A stretch of DNA of 64,000 bases, from NCBI RefSeq assembly GCF_012516435.1, contig NZ_CP051216.1:2622001-2686000 (forward strand), in the 5' to 3' direction. The notes beneath the pieces are model-generated. The model made no database searches. It was not told the DNA's origin and saw only the letters and a program-made list of their open reading frames with translations. The position numbers and the translations under genes were made by a program. Origin of the DNA: Pseudodesulfovibrio sp. zrk46. GTDB taxonomy: Bacteria; Desulfobacterota; Desulfovibrionia; Desulfovibrionales; Desulfovibrionaceae. The stretch's first letter is position 1. Every line of letters starts with the position of its first letter. This document shows, one piece after another, positions 42,732-52,815 of this stretch.

Positions 42732-45236
42732 TTATTTCACACCACGTTTCTTAAAGAAGGCGACATATTGTTTGTCGGTCCCCATGATGTGTTCCACGAG
42801 CCAGTCCTTGAGGAAGTTCATTACCTCGATGGACACAACTGCCTTTCCGGACTGAAGCGCCAGCTCGAAATCGCCGACCTTCTCCACGAACTGGGTGTGG
42901 ATGGCCTTGTGCTCCTCGGTCTCGGGGTAACGATGCAAGGCAAACAGTTTCTCTTCGTAAGCAAAGTGGGTGACCACGTAGTCCTTGAGGCCTGCCACGA
43001 TCCGTTGGATGACTGATGCGGATTCCTTGTTGCGCATGGCCCGGTTCAACTCGTTGATGAGTTTGACCAAGGTCTTGTGCTGATTGTCGATGGAATCGAT
43101 GCCCATGGCGAGTTTGTTGGTCCAGCTGACGAGATCATCGCTGGTGTTGACGGCTGCAACGTCGTCAGCAGAGGCCATGGATTGAACCGTCTGGTTGAGC
43201 TCGCTGATAAGGGCGGTGATGCTGCCCAGATTGTCGGCGGAACGGATCATGCCCTCGGTTGTGTCAGAGGCGATGCTGCTGACTTCGGTGACAGCGCGGT
43301 TGATCTCTTCGGCCGTGGCGGACTGCTCTTCGGAAGCGGTGGCAATGAGCTCCACCTGACCGGAGGTCTCGTCCACGATGGAGACGATCTCGTCCATGAA
43401 TTGTCCGGCCTCGTTGGCGGCTTCAGTGGACTTATTGATGTCGTCGGCAGTTTCGATGACAGCCTGAACATTCTCCTCGGCCGCTTCCTGAATGGAGCCG
43501 ATGGCCTTGGCCACTTCCTTGGTTGCGTCCATGGTCTTCTCTGCCAGCTTGCGTACTTCGTCAGCAACGACCGCAAAGCCACGCCCGGCTTCGCCAGCAC
43601 GGGCCGCTTCAATGGCAGCGTTGAGGGCGAGCAGGTTGGTCTGGTCTGCGATGTCGGTGATGACGTTGAGCACCTGACCGATGGAGGACGCCTGTTGACC
43701 GAGCTGGGTCATGGTGTCCTTGAGCGCGTTGACGCGGGTGCCGATGCGGTTGATGGATTCCACGGAAGCGCGAACACCTTGTGCGCCGGTGGTGGCGTTC
43801 TCTTTGGAGATCATGGCGTTGCGCGCAGCGTGGGAGGCATTCTGGGCGACCTCTGCTACCGAGGCGTTCATCTCCTCCATGGCAGTGGCGGTTTCCGTCA
43901 TACGGTCGCTCTGAATCTTCACACCTTCGGCGACATGGTCCACTTCCACGGACAGGGCGTTGACTGAATCGAGCACGTCGCGGGAAATGCGTTCTGCCTT
44001 GGAGGAAGCGATCTGCATGGCCTTGAGAAGTTCACTGACATGGGCTTCTTCCTCGTGGGCCAGCTTCATGGCATCTTCGGCTTCCTTACCCTTTTCCGCA
44101 GCCTGTTTGGCCTGCATCTGTGCCTGCGTGGTCCGTTCGTGCAGGTTGCCGACCATGGTGACAATGGTTTTGGCAAGAACATCCAGCTCAAAGCGAGGGG
44201 AGCCCTTGAATTCCTTTTCCGTATCTCCCTTGGAAACGTCATTGGCGTACTCCGCCAGTTCAGACATGGGGGTGAGCAGCGCCCGATTAAGCAGGAAGCA
44301 GATCAGTCCTCCCAGTACGATGAAGGCCAGTATCATAATGCCAATGAAATGCATGGCGGTGGACATGGCGTGATCGATTTCGGCGTCAAGAATGGAGCGA
44401 GGCTCGGCAAGGATGTGATAACCGATGAGCTTGCTCTGGATATCTTTGAGGGGGAGAGCGATGACAAACTGTGTGTCGGTGAGCATGCTGCCTTGTTTGA
44501 GCAGAGCCGCAATATCCAAACCGGAAAGAGTCTTCTTCACTTTGCTTGAGAACCAGGCATCTTGGGCCAACGGAAGTCCCCCGTATTTGGGAGCGTTGCC
44601 AAAACTCTTGGAAGCCGTTGCTGCTCTCTCAGCAATGAGCAGGGCGTAATGCTTGCCTTCGTTTTCAAAATTGCGTGAGACACTGCCAACACCTTGCAGG
44701 AACTGGAGGTAACCTACGGTATGCCCCCCTTGAGACATGGTGGCGGTGCCGCGAAGGAAAAAGCCGTTTTGATTGACCACAAAGTCGGCCAGGGCTTTGC
44801 CAGAATCGCGGACTTCCTTGAGCATGGGAACCAGTTGCTCACTCTTGTCGCCATATGTATCCGGCATCCAGTTTCGAAGGAAGGTTCGGAAATCAGTATC
44901 AAAGAGTTGGATCTTGATATCCTTGAAATTGGATTGCGCCTTGAATATCTGCCCAATGCGCTTGATTTCGGATTCGGCCTGATATCGATTCCCTTCGGCG
45001 GTCAGAGAGGCCATATTGCCACCGGATGCCATGGAGATGGCGTTGGTGATGCCAACGTCCATTATCTTTTCTAGACGTTGATTGACCTGATGTTTCAGGA
45101 TTTGGGAACGTCCTTCACGGAGATGGGCTTCGATGGTGGATGCCCTGTAGAAATAGAAAGCGATGGAACCGGCCACCAGTATAACGATAAACGTGGCGAT
45201 TCGGGGTATCAAATACCCGCGGAATGTCTTGGTCAT
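42732..45236 (-). CDS. Methyl-accepting chemotaxis protein with C-terminal hemerythrin domain
   Basis: The 834-residue receptor has a first membrane segment (about 10-30), a periplasmic Cache-like domain, a second membrane segment ([23 protein letters not shown], about 292-314), HAMP, and the MCP signalling hairpin ([33 protein letters not shown] in pieces). It ends in a hemerythrin domain of about 130 residues ([36 protein letters not shown]) with the usual His/Glu/Asp di-iron ligands. This is the layout of DcrH of Desulfovibrio vulgaris, an O2 or redox sensor. It likely steers the cell away from oxygen. Confidence 0.95.
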   Translation of the reverse strand: MTKTFRGYLIPRIATFIVILVAGSIAFYFYRASTIEAHLREGRSQILKHQVNQRLEKIMDVGITNAISMASGGNMASLTAEGNRYQAESEIKRIGQIFKAQSNFKDIKIQLFDTDFRTFLRNWMPDTYGDKSEQLVPMLKEVRDSGKALADFVVNQNGFFLRGTATMSQGGHTVGYLQFLQGVGSVSRNFENEGKHYALLIAERAATASKSFGNAPKYGGLPLAQDAWFSSKVKKTLSGLDIAALLKQGSMLTDTQFVIALPLKDIQSKLIGYHILAEPRSILDAEIDHAMSTAMHFIGIMILAFIVLGGLICFLLNRALLTPMSELAEYANDVSKGDTEKEFKGSPRFELDVLAKTIVTMVGNLHERTTQAQMQAKQAAEKGKEAEDAMKLAHEEEAHVSELLKAMQIASSKAERISRDVLDSVNALSVEVDHVAEGVKIQSDRMTETATAMEEMNASVAEVAQNASHAARNAMISKENATTGAQGVRASVESINRIGTRVNALKDTMTQLGQQASSIGQVLNVITDIADQTNLLALNAAIEAARAGEAGRGFAVVADEVRKLAEKTMDATKEVAKAIGSIQEAAEENVQAVIETADDINKSTEAANEAGQFMDEIVSIVDETSGQVELIATASEEQSATAEEINRAVTEVSSIASDTTEGMIRSADNLGSITALISELNQTVQSMASADDVAAVNTSDDLVSWTNKLAMGIDSIDNQHKTLVKLINELNRAMRNKESASVIQRIVAGLKDYVVTHFAYEEKLFALHRYPETEEHKAIHTQFVEKVGDFELALQSGKAVVSIEVMNFLKDWLVEHIMGTDKQYVAFFKKRGVK

Positions 45237-45420
45237 TGTGAGGTTCTCTTCTTACTGCGTCGTTTTTATAGGCGGCGAAACCGAAGTGAGCGGATGCGTC
45301 GTCGGGATATATGGATGTGTTCTTAGCGTATGCTGCGCTGGGACTGGATAAATACCAGAGGAGAGGGCGGCTTTTCAACTGATAATTGCTATCGTCACCG
45401 AAAGAAAACTAAAGAGAAAA

Positions 45421-45453
45421 GGGGGTCCGAAATGATCGGAACCCCTTGGTTTT
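45421..45453. terminator. Terminator downstream of ogt
   Basis: A stem GGGGTCCGA/TCGGAACCCC with a 5-nt loop has T-rich flanks on both strands (TTGGTTTTTC on plus, CTTTTCTC on minus). It lies about 75 nt past the ogt stop; the rest of the gap up to 45237 holds the start region of the chemoreceptor and nothing else I can identify. Confidence 0.7.
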
Positions 45454-45525
45454 TCTTGTCTGGCTGTCCATGCTCAGATCCAAAACTTGTTTTAACTGTC
45501 TGAGTCTGCTCTCGATTCGCATTGT

Positions 45526-46005
45526 TCAGATTGCCTTTTCCAGACGAAGCAGTCGCTCCTTGGCATCAACTCCGAGAGCGAAACCTGCCAATTTGCCGCC
45601 CGTAGCTATGACGCGGTGGCAGGGAATAATCAGCGGAATGGGGTTTTTGGCATTGGCTGTTCCCACAGCCCGTGATGCATTGGGGTTGCCTATGGATTCA
45701 GCCATTTCTTTATAGGTTCTGACTTCCCCAAAAGGTATGGTGCGCAGGGCTTTCCAAGCCTTTTTCTGGAATTCCGTACCTTGGGGATTGAGCGGAAGGT
45801 CGAACTGGGTACGTTTGCCGTCGAAGTACTCCAGAATCTGCTTTCGTGCCTCGGTGAACATGGCATCGTCTCGTTGCCAGTTCTCTTTGATTATGAAATC
45901 CCGTTTCCCTTCGTTGGTGACCATGTGCAGGTGGGTGATGCCGTTTTCGTCGCCCACCAAAATGATCTCCCAGTATGGAGTTTTAAAGGCAGTATAATAT
46001 GTCAT
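45526..46005 (-). CDS. ogt: Methylated-DNA-protein cysteine methyltransferase
   Basis: The 159-residue protein removes O6-alkyl groups from guanine by transfer to its own Cys in IPCHRVIATGGKLAGF (about 127-142). The DNA-binding helix pattern (FGEVRTYKEMAESIGNPNASRAVG) is complete. Its ATG overlaps the stop of the Ada-AlkA gene by one base (TAATG). Confidence 0.95.
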   Translation of the reverse strand: MTYYTAFKTPYWEIILVGDENGITHLHMVTNEGKRDFIIKENWQRDDAMFTEARKQILEYFDGKRTQFDLPLNPQGTEFQKKAWKALRTIPFGEVRTYKEMAESIGNPNASRAVGTANAKNPIPLIIPCHRVIATGGKLAGFALGVDAKERLLRLEKAI

Positions 46006-47456
46006 TATTTATCCTCCAGAGAGTTCCATAGACACAGGGCGGCATAAGCACGGTAAGGACGCCACATCTGGCTGCGCTTCTCAATCTCTTTGAGAGTCGG
46101 CTTCACATCATTTTGTGTCATGGCTTTTATTACTCCAAGATCGCTGGCCGGGAAACTGTCGATCATTCCCAGTCCGCGCATGCCAACATAATTGGCAGTC
46201 CAGTCGCCAATGCCTTTCAGGGCGGTTAACCGCTCATGGAAATCTTCAAATCGTTGGTTCGTTGACAGGGAGATTGTCTTGTCCAATACCGCTCGAGTGG
46301 CTGTGCGTACAGTCTGCAAACGTGTCTTCGTCATACCGAGGCCTTCCAGATCCATGAAATCCAGTTCCTCGGCATTGGGAAAGAACCAGTCGAGACCTTT
46401 TGGAAACGTGTCGTCCGTTGGAAGCACGGCCCGTTCGGCAATGCGACCCGCCATGGTCGTAGCGGCCTTGACGGTAACTTGTTGGCCAAGGATGGCCCGA
46501 ATCAGAAATTCGAATGGATTGAACGCAGCGGGCAGACGGGGAACATGACCGTCCTCAAGCCCTTTGGAGAGCAATTTGTCCTTGGCAAATCTTTTATTGA
46601 TGGTCGAGAAGTTCGTGTCCAGATCGAACATTCTACGAACCCGGTTGTGTACCTCCATGAAGCACTTGATATCGTCGCAAACGATGGACAGTTCCAAAGC
46701 GGATGCGGCCGGATTGTCACCTACTGTGAAATATCCCTTGGTGTTATGGGTGCGAAATGTGCGGCTGTAGCTTTTATCCGTTACGAGCTCTACACCTTTG
46801 ATGGCGCGCAGTCGCATGAAGTCGAGTATTCGATTGAAGTGGAACGGCGGTTGATAACGGAGCAGCAGTGTTGTGTTGTCACCACTATCGGAAACATCTG
46901 CCTGTTTGCGGAGTTGAGTGGGTGTGTAGCCGAAAATGTCTTTGATTGCATCATTGAACTGGCGGATGGAGCCGAAGCCGGAGGCGAACGCAATGTCGGC
47001 CATGGAATTTCCCGATGAAACTAGCAGCTTTTTGGCAAACAGCGCTTTGTGGTAGCGGGCTATCTTGATGGGCGGAACGCCCAGGTTGTCTACGAACAGC
47101 TTGCGAAGATGGCGTTCGGAAACTGCGACTTCCCCGGCCAAGTCTGCGAGAGAGCGGTCATTGAGATAGCCGTCGTAGATGAGTTGGAGGGCGGCATTCA
47201 CTACTGATGCGCCGTCAACATTGCCGTTGTAGTAGTCCACTTCCACATCTGGACGGCAGCGCAGGCAGGGGCGAAATCCCCTATCCAAGGCTTCGAACAT
47301 TGTGCCGAAATACTCGACGTTCTCTTCTTTGGCGATGGGGGAAGGGCAGGATGGGCGGCAAAAAATCCCGGTGGTTCTCACTCCGAAGAAGAAGGTGCCA
47401 TCAAAGTTCTTATCCTTTTCCCGTCTGGCCCGGCTGTATTCCGTATGCATTGTCAT
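46005..47456 (-). CDS. Ada-AlkA fusion: adaptive-response regulator and 3-methyladenine glycosylase
   Basis: The 483-residue protein joins three parts. The Ada zinc domain (about 1-75) has its four Cys in GIFCRPSCPS and RPCLRCRPD; methylation of the first by phosphotriesters turns Ada into an activator. An AraC helix-turn-helix follows (about 80-185; SLADLAGEVAVSERHLRKLF). The AlkA glycosylase makes up the rest, with the helix-hairpin-helix LKGIGDWTANYVGMRGLG and the catalytic Asp in FPASDLGV (about 445). It lacks Ada's second methyltransferase domain, supplied by Ogt next to it, so the pair forms a compact, self-induced alkylation-repair operon. Confidence 0.95.
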   Translation of the reverse strand: MTMHTEYSRARREKDKNFDGTFFFGVRTTGIFCRPSCPSPIAKEENVEYFGTMFEALDRGFRPCLRCRPDVEVDYYNGNVDGASVVNAALQLIYDGYLNDRSLADLAGEVAVSERHLRKLFVDNLGVPPIKIARYHKALFAKKLLVSSGNSMADIAFASGFGSIRQFNDAIKDIFGYTPTQLRKQADVSDSGDNTTLLLRYQPPFHFNRILDFMRLRAIKGVELVTDKSYSRTFRTHNTKGYFTVGDNPAASALELSIVCDDIKCFMEVHNRVRRMFDLDTNFSTINKRFAKDKLLSKGLEDGHVPRLPAAFNPFEFLIRAILGQQVTVKAATTMAGRIAERAVLPTDDTFPKGLDWFFPNAEELDFMDLEGLGMTKTRLQTVRTATRAVLDKTISLSTNQRFEDFHERLTALKGIGDWTANYVGMRGLGMIDSFPASDLGVIKAMTQNDVKPTLKEIEKRSQMWRPYRAYAALCLWNSLEDK

Positions 47457-47811
47457 TGTCCTGAAAGAAAGTGGTGACGATGTCTTTTCAATGCCTCATT
47501 GCTGCGGCTCATGCTGGCGGTTTTCGGTTATCGCATTGAATCAGATACAAGGCCAGTCGACAATTGAGATTGGCCAGATATGATAAGGAGGGGAGATGCA
47601 AAGTAGTAATGAGCAACCTTCATTTTTATTGGTGAGTTGGCTTATTAAAAGTATCATGACGCAGAATAAGGTTTGTCTATATGATTTCAATTGGTTGCTG
47701 CTGAAAGGCATGGAATAAAACGTGCGATTGTTTTTTTATAGACTCGTTGACATGGTTTGCCTGGGGGGATATGTAATCAAAGTGTGCAAATAACTTTTAG
47801 GGAGAATGGGT
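47457..47811. promoter_or_regulatory. Divergent region between ada-alkA and an outer-membrane protein gene
   Basis: This 355-nt gap holds a possible short gene (47596-47718) and a near-consensus sigma-70 promoter for the outer-membrane protein: TTGACA at 47747-47752, a 17-nt spacer, TATGTA at 47770-47775. No clear Ada box could be picked out by eye. Confidence 0.65.
47596..47718 (+). CDS. Possible small ORF (40 residues)
   Basis: ATG 47596 follows a strong AAGGAGGGGAG site, and 40 codons run to TAA. The product has a hydrophobic stretch (FLLVSWLIKSI) and a mixed tail with one Cys. There is no known family, and codon use is unremarkable. It could be a leader peptide or chance; only the ribosome site argues for it. 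Confidence 0.3.
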   Translation: MQSSNEQPSFLLVSWLIKSIMTQNKVCLYDFNWLLLKGME

Positions 47812-48492
47812 ATGAAAAAAATCTCTTTGGCTCTGGCTGTCATGGTCATGAGTCTCCTCATTTCTGGTGTTGCCTTTGCTGGTGATGGTGGTTTCTATGG
47901 CGCCATCAAAGCTGGTGGGTCTTTCTTGGATGCTGACAAGACTCATTCCACCAACGCAACCACTGCTACGGTTACCAAGAGCAAGTTCTCTACCGATAGC
48001 GCCGGTGTCATTGGTGCGGCGGTTGGTTACAACTGGATGGATATGGATCTGCCGATCCGTACTGAAGTTGAATACATGTACCACAGTGATTTCAAGTACA
48101 AGTATGAAGACTCTAACTCCACCCTTACTGATGAAATCAATATCCAAACACTTATGCTGAATGGCTATTGGGATTTCTATAATTCCACAGCATTCACTCC
48201 GTACATCAACGCAGGTGTCGGTTTTGCTTGGGTTAAGGAAGACTTCAAGACTGGTGGCACTGTTTCTCTGAGCGAGCCTTCCAGTAAGACCAATACCAAC
48301 TTTGCTTGGAACGTTGGTGCTGGTGTAGGTTGGAGCATCACTGAATCCGTCATTCTTGATCTCGCATATCGTTACGATTACTACGGTGATGGTCAGAAGG
48401 TCACTGGGACGAGTACTGGCAAGTCTGTGACGTCTCAGGTCAAGGATCTCGCAACTCACAATGTCCTTCTGGGCCTTCGCTACCAGTTCTAG
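47812..48492 (+). CDS. Outer-membrane beta-barrel protein (opacity-like)
   Basis: The 226-residue protein has a signal peptide (KKISLALAVMVMSLLISGVAFA, cut after Ala) and then alternating amphipathic strands typical of an eight-strand barrel (GFYGAIKAGGSF; GVIGAAVGYNWMD; LPIRTEVEYMYH; FTPYINAGVGFAWV; NFAWNVGAGVGWSI; ILDLAYRYDYY), ending HNVLLGLRYQF with the C-terminal Phe needed for insertion. The role is unknown. ATG 47812 is chosen over 47806 because AGGGAG is too close to the first. It has a near-consensus promoter and a strong terminator, so high expression is likely. Confidence 0.9.
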   Translation: MKKISLALAVMVMSLLISGVAFAGDGGFYGAIKAGGSFLDADKTHSTNATTATVTKSKFSTDSAGVIGAAVGYNWMDMDLPIRTEVEYMYHSDFKYKYEDSNSTLTDEINIQTLMLNGYWDFYNSTAFTPYINAGVGFAWVKEDFKTGGTVSLSEPSSKTNTNFAWNVGAGVGWSITESVILDLAYRYDYYGDGQKVTGTSTGKSVTSQVKDLATHNVLLGLRYQF

Positions 48493-48520
48493 TAGCAACG
48501 CCTGATACGGCAATTCAGAA

Positions 48521-48547
48521 GCCCCGCCTTTTGGCGGGGCTTTTTTT
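48521..48547 (+). terminator. Terminator after the outer-membrane protein gene
   Basis: A perfect 8-bp stem GCCCCGCC/GGCGGGGC, TTTT loop and seven T residues. Confidence 0.92.
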
Positions 48548-48667
48548 GTGCCTCGGAATGACTGTGTGCGATCAAAATGACACGTCATGGACGTTCTGAT
48601 CTACCCCGTATTTCGATAATAATTGTCCCAGCAGTTTGGCTTTTTTATATATGATAATGGGCACTCG

Positions 48668-48692
48668 TCGAAACGATTGCGCAAACGTTTCG
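48668..48692. promoter_or_regulatory. LacI-type operator(s) of the ribose operon
   Basis: GCAAACGTTTCG (48681-48692) centres on the self-complementary AAACGTTT typical of LacI/PurR/RbsR operators. A second, half-matching site, TCGAAACGATTGCG (48668-48681), adjoins it. They lie 62 nt before rbsD and are the likely target of RbsR encoded at the end of the operon. Confidence 0.75.
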
Positions 48693-48753
48693 ATTTGTGT
48701 TACGGGGATGAAACGACGTGGGTGGTCGTCTTCAAATTAAGGGATGGAAAACG

Positions 48754-49173
48754 ATGAAACGTACCAAGCTCATTAACTCAGAGCTGTCTTATGTGCTTGC
48801 GAAAATGGGGCATTTTGATGCCATCACGATTGCTGATGCTGGTTTGCCGATTCCTCCGGGAGTGCAGCGAATTGATCTGGCCGTTTCCGAGGGCGTGCCT
48901 TCCTTCATGGATGTTGTGAAAGCCGTGGTTTCGGAATTCGAGATTGAATCAGTGGAACTGGCTACTGAGTTTGTTGAGGTGAGCCCGGAACTTCACAATG
49001 AACTCGTTGTCTATTTGGACGAGGTTGGCAAGGAACGTCGTCGCGAGATTCCCAAAGAGTATATGGTGCACGATCTTTACAAGGACAGCACCAAAAAGAG
49101 CGTTGCTGTTGTTCGTACTGGTGAGCATACCCCGTATGCCAACATTACTTTGAAGTCCGGCGTGGTTTTCTAG
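48754..49173 (+). CDS. rbsD: D-ribose pyranase
   Basis: The 139-residue protein, the same length as E. coli RbsD, interconverts pyranose and furanose forms of ribose. It starts [34 protein letters not shown] in pieces, with the active-site His in GHFD and conserved Asp in ADAGLP, and ends in [17 protein letters not shown] 48754 follows AAGGGAT; the longer frame from 48718 is rejected. Confidence 0.96.
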   Translation: MKRTKLINSELSYVLAKMGHFDAITIADAGLPIPPGVQRIDLAVSEGVPSFMDVVKAVVSEFEIESVELATEFVEVSPELHNELVVYLDEVGKERRREIPKEYMVHDLYKDSTKKSVAVVRTGEHTPYANITLKSGVVF

Positions 49174-49183
49174 CGGTGTCGTC

Positions 49184-50686
49184 ATGAAAGAACTGCTTCG
49201 TCTTGAAAACATCGAGAAATCCTTTCCCGGCGTCAAAGCACTGGATGGAGTGAGTCTCAGCGTCACCTCCGGTCGTGTGATGGGATTGGTCGGTGAGAAT
49301 GGCGCGGGTAAGTCCACGCTCATGAAGGTGCTGACTGGTATCTATCAGAGCGAGGTGGGAACCATCACCTATCTCGGGGAAAAGCGTAAGTTCAAAGGGC
49401 CTCGCAATTCTCAGGAAGCAGGTATCTCCATCATTCATCAGGAACTCAACCTGCTGCCGGAACTCTCCATTGCAGAGAATATCTTTCTTGGCCGCGAGCC
49501 TTCCGGATTCATGGGGCGCATCCGCTGGAAGGAAATGTACGAGCGCGCGGATGAGCTGCTGACTAAACTTGGGGTTTCGCGCTCCTCCCGCACTCGACTC
49601 GGCGAACTCTCTATCGGCGAACAGCAGATGGTGGAGATCGCCAAGGCCATTTCCTTCGAGTCGCGCGTCATCATCATGGATGAGCCAACCGATACCCTGA
49701 CTGAAACCGAGACCCGCGCGCTGTTTGGCGTTATCAACGAACTGCGCGATTCCGGTCACGGCATTGTCTATATTTCCCACCGACTCAAGGAAATCTTTGA
49801 GATCTGTGATGACGTTACTGTGTTGCGTGATGGCCAGTTCATCGGTGAGCAGCCCGTTGCCAGCCTCAACGAGGACAAGCTTATTGAGATGATGGTGGGG
49901 CGCAAGCTAGAAGAACAGTATCCTCGGATCGATGTGCACCCCGGGCAGGTGAGCTTGCGGGTACGTGACCTTACCGCTCCTCGTCTCAACGGCGTATCCC
50001 TGGAACTTCATGAAGGTGAAATCCTCGGCGTTTCAGGGCTCATGGGGTCGGGACGTACTGAATTGATGAAGGCCATCTTTGGAGCCTACCCTTTGGAGGA
50101 TGGCGAAATTTCAATGTTTGGCAAAACGCTCTCCATCAAACGTCCCAAAGATGCTCTCGATGCGGGGATCGCTTACATCAGCGAGGACCGCAAGGCTGAC
50201 GGCTTGGTACTGGGAATGTCGGTGAAGAAAAACATGACACTGACCGCACTGCGTCTGTTTTCCACTGGAGGGCATGTGCACAAGGATGAAGAGCGCGGGG
50301 CCGTGGACGGCTATATCGATGCCTTTAATATTCGCACCCCGTCACGCTCCCAGCAGGTGGGCAATCTGTCCGGCGGCAATCAACAGAAGGTGGCCATTGC
50401 CAAGGGGCTCATGGCCAAACCCAAGGTGCTGATTCTCGATGAACCCACGCGGGGAGTGGACGTTGGGGCTAAAAAGGAAATTTACCAGCTCATCAATACC
50501 TTCAAAGCTGAAGGGGTGAGCATCATTCTCGTCTCCTCCGAAATGCCCGAAGTGCTCGGCATGTCAGACCGTATCCTCGTCATGCATGAGGGCAAAGTCT
50601 GCGGCGAATACTCGGCGGAAGAGGCTGATCAGGAAAAACTCATGGCCTGTGCCATTGGCCGGGTGCAGGAGGAGGCTCGGGCATGA
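49184..50686 (+). CDS. rbsA: Ribose ABC transporter ATP-binding protein
   Basis: The 500-residue protein has two ATPase domains, as sugar importers of this class do. The N-terminal one has Walker [10 protein letters not shown] (about 36-44), signature LSIGEQQ and Walker [10 protein letters not shown]; the C-terminal one has a degenerate P-loop [10 protein letters not shown], signature LSGGNQQ and Walker [11 protein letters not shown]. It powers ribose uptake with RbsC and RbsB and overlaps rbsC by 4 nt. Confidence 0.96.
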   Translation: MKELLRLENIEKSFPGVKALDGVSLSVTSGRVMGLVGENGAGKSTLMKVLTGIYQSEVGTITYLGEKRKFKGPRNSQEAGISIIHQELNLLPELSIAENIFLGREPSGFMGRIRWKEMYERADELLTKLGVSRSSRTRLGELSIGEQQMVEIAKAISFESRVIIMDEPTDTLTETETRALFGVINELRDSGHGIVYISHRLKEIFEICDDVTVLRDGQFIGEQPVASLNEDKLIEMMVGRKLEEQYPRIDVHPGQVSLRVRDLTAPRLNGVSLELHEGEILGVSGLMGSGRTELMKAIFGAYPLEDGEISMFGKTLSIKRPKDALDAGIAYISEDRKADGLVLGMSVKKNMTLTALRLFSTGGHVHKDEERGAVDGYIDAFNIRTPSRSQQVGNLSGGNQQKVAIAKGLMAKPKVLILDEPTRGVDVGAKKEIYQLINTFKAEGVSIILVSSEMPEVLGMSDRILVMHEGKVCGEYSAEEADQEKLMACAIGRVQEEARA

Positions 50687-51654
50687 GCAGCAAAACAGCG
50701 ACTCAGGAAGTGACATCCGTGTCCATCAAGGAACGTCTCATTCAGCAGAAATCTCTCATCGCGCTCATCGTGATGATCATCATCGTTTCCTTCTTGAACC
50801 CTAACTTTTTCACTACGGGCAATATCCTGAACATTCTCCGGCAGACGGCTGTCAACGCCATCATGGCCGTGGGTATGACACTGGTTATTTTGACGGCGGG
50901 CATTGACCTGTCCGTAGGTTCGGTGTTGGCCCTCTGTGGCGCAATCGGTGCGAGCATGATCGCGGCTGAAATGCCTGTGGTGCTGGCCGTTGGCGCAGCA
51001 CTTGGCGCGGGGGCGCTGCTCGGTGCGACCTCAGGTATCATCATTGCCAAGGGTAAGGTGCAGGCTTTCATCGCCACGCTGGTCGCCATGACCATGGTGC
51101 GTGGTCTGACACTGGTCTATACCGATGGCCGACCTATCTCTACGGGCTTTACTGATATCGCAGATTCCTTTGCCTTTATCGGCACCGGATATTTGTTCGG
51201 TATCCCTATGCCTATCTGGATCATGGCCGTTACCTTTGCGGCTGCCTGGTATCTTCTCAATCATACCCGTCTGGGCCGCTACATTTACGCTCTGGGCGGT
51301 AATGAGGAAGCCTCGAAACTCTCCGGCATTAACGTCGATGTGATCAAGATTTCGGTTTATTCCATAGCCGGTTTTTTGTCTGCGCTGTCAGGTCTTATCG
51401 TTACCTCCCGTCTTTCTTCGGCCCAGCCGACTGCCGGTTACGGTTACGAGTTGGATGCCATCGCTGCGGTCGTTCTCGGCGGTACCTCTCTCATGGGAGG
51501 CAAGGGTACCATCATGGGGACACTGCTCGGCGCGCTTATAATCGGGTTCTTGAACAATGCACTGAATTTACTGGATGTGTCCTCCTATTATCAGATGATA
51601 GCCAAGGCGCTTGTCATTCTGCTCGCGGTCCTGGTGGATACGAAAAGTGAGTAA
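50683..51654 (+). CDS. rbsC: Ribose ABC transporter permease
   Basis: The 323-residue inner-membrane protein has eight to ten hydrophobic segments and the branched family pattern [21 protein letters not shown] and [19 protein letters not shown], the ATPase-coupling loop. It forms the membrane channel for ribose. Confidence 0.96.
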   Translation: MSSKTATQEVTSVSIKERLIQQKSLIALIVMIIIVSFLNPNFFTTGNILNILRQTAVNAIMAVGMTLVILTAGIDLSVGSVLALCGAIGASMIAAEMPVVLAVGAALGAGALLGATSGIIIAKGKVQAFIATLVAMTMVRGLTLVYTDGRPISTGFTDIADSFAFIGTGYLFGIPMPIWIMAVTFAAAWYLLNHTRLGRYIYALGGNEEASKLSGINVDVIKISVYSIAGFLSALSGLIVTSRLSSAQPTAGYGYELDAIAAVVLGGTSLMGGKGTIMGTLLGALIIGFLNNALNLLDVSSYYQMIAKALVILLAVLVDTKSE

Positions 51655-51678
51655 ATAAACAACATTAAGGAGTGTAGG

Positions 51679-52554
51679 ATGAAAAAACTGCTGACTCTCA
51701 CCATGGCTCTGGTTCTGACCCTGGCCCTCGGTGTGTCCGCTCAGGCCAAGGACACCATCGCCCTGGTTGTCTCCACCCTGAACAACCCGTTCTTCGTGAC
51801 CCTGAAAGATGGTGCCGTGAAGAAAGCTAACGAAATGGGCTACGAGCTCATCGTATTGGATTCCCAGAACGATCCCGCCAAGGAACTGGCCAACGTGGAA
51901 GACCTGACAGTGCGCGGCGTCAAGGCCATCCTCATCAACCCCACCGATTCCGATGCTGTTTCCAACGCCATTCGTCTGATCAACGGCGCTGGTATCCCGG
52001 TTCTGACTCTGGACCGTGGCGCTTCCCGCGGTAAGGTCGCAGCTCACATCGCTTCCGACAACGTCGCAGGTGGTAAGATGGCTGGTGACTTCATGGCTGA
52101 AAAGCTCGGCAAGGGCGCCAAGGTTATCCAGCTCGAAGGTCTGGCCGGTACTTCCGCAGCCCGTGACCGTGGCGCTGGTTTCGCTGAAGCAGTCAAGGCC
52201 AACGATTTCAAGGTGCTCGCTTCCCAGCCTGCTGACTTCGACCGTACCAAGGGTTTGAATGTCATGGAAAACCTGCTCGCCAACCACGGCGACGTGCAGG
52301 GTGTTTTTGCTCAGAATGATGAGATGGCTCTCGGTGCCATCCGCGCTCTTCAGGCAGCCAACAAGAAGGTTGTCGTTGTCGGCTTCGACGGTACTGATGA
52401 CGGTGTGGCCGCAGTCAAGCGTGGTGTCATGGCTGGTACCATTGCTCAGCAGCCTGCTCTGATCGGTTCCCTCGGTGTTGAGACCGCTGACAAGGTGCTC
52501 AAGGGCCAGAAGGTCGAAGAGTACATCCCGGTTCCGCTGATGGTCGTCAAGTAA
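51679..52554 (+). CDS. rbsB: Ribose-binding periplasmic protein
   Basis: The 291-residue protein has a signal peptide ([23 protein letters not shown]) and a type I periplasmic-binding fold. Residues matching ribose contacts occur at [23 protein letters not shown] and GFDGTDDG. A strong AAGGAG site and codon bias suggest high expression. A perfect hairpin follows. Confidence 0.97.
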   Translation: MKKLLTLTMALVLTLALGVSAQAKDTIALVVSTLNNPFFVTLKDGAVKKANEMGYELIVLDSQNDPAKELANVEDLTVRGVKAILINPTDSDAVSNAIRLINGAGIPVLTLDRGASRGKVAAHIASDNVAGGKMAGDFMAEKLGKGAKVIQLEGLAGTSAARDRGAGFAEAVKANDFKVLASQPADFDRTKGLNVMENLLANHGDVQGVFAQNDEMALGAIRALQAANKKVVVVGFDGTDDGVAAVKRGVMAGTIAQQPALIGSLGVETADKVLKGQKVEEYIPVPLMVVK

Positions 52555-52565
52555 CGATATTATTC

Positions 52566-52599
52566 ACGAGGTGCGCCGGCCTCTCCCGGCGCACCTCGT
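52566..52599 (+). promoter_or_regulatory. Stem-loop after rbsB
   Basis: A perfect 14-bp stem (ACGAGGTGCGCCGG and complement), 6-nt loop and short T-run stand 11 nt after the rbsB stop. Such hairpins after binding-protein genes let them be made in excess over the rest of the operon; here rbsK and rbsR lie beyond it. Confidence 0.75.
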
Positions 52600-52639
52600 T
52601 TCAATAAGAGGAGAGGAAGCCGTCCTTGCGGGCGGAGTT

Positions 52640-52765
52640 GTCAGGTGACTTCGCCTCCGGCGGCCAAAGGGAAAGGCCCTTTGGAATCCCAACCTGCGCC
52701 AAAGGCGCAAAAGGGGGATCCAAGGGCGCGAGTCCTTGGCCGCCGGAGGCGAAATCACCCGTCAC
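52640..52765. repeat. Mosaic hairpin repeat inside the ribose operon
   Basis: Inverted ends carry the block TTCGCCTCCGGCGGCC, exact at both ends (left near 52650-52665, right near 52738-52753), and enclose hairpins CCAAAGGG/CCCTTTGG and TGCGCCAAAGGCGCA. It belongs to the family of the element at 42499 and sits between rbsB and rbsK. Confidence 0.7.
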
Positions 52766-52815
52766 AGGAGGCCGCAGGCCGACCTCAAATTCTGATTTTC
52801 GTACGGAGCCTTTAT

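Noticed and set aside
43077..43967. A 296-codon plus-strand frame inside the chemoreceptor
   Set aside because: Antisense to the conserved MCP signalling domain; Gly/Val/Asp-rich product typical of a shadow frame.
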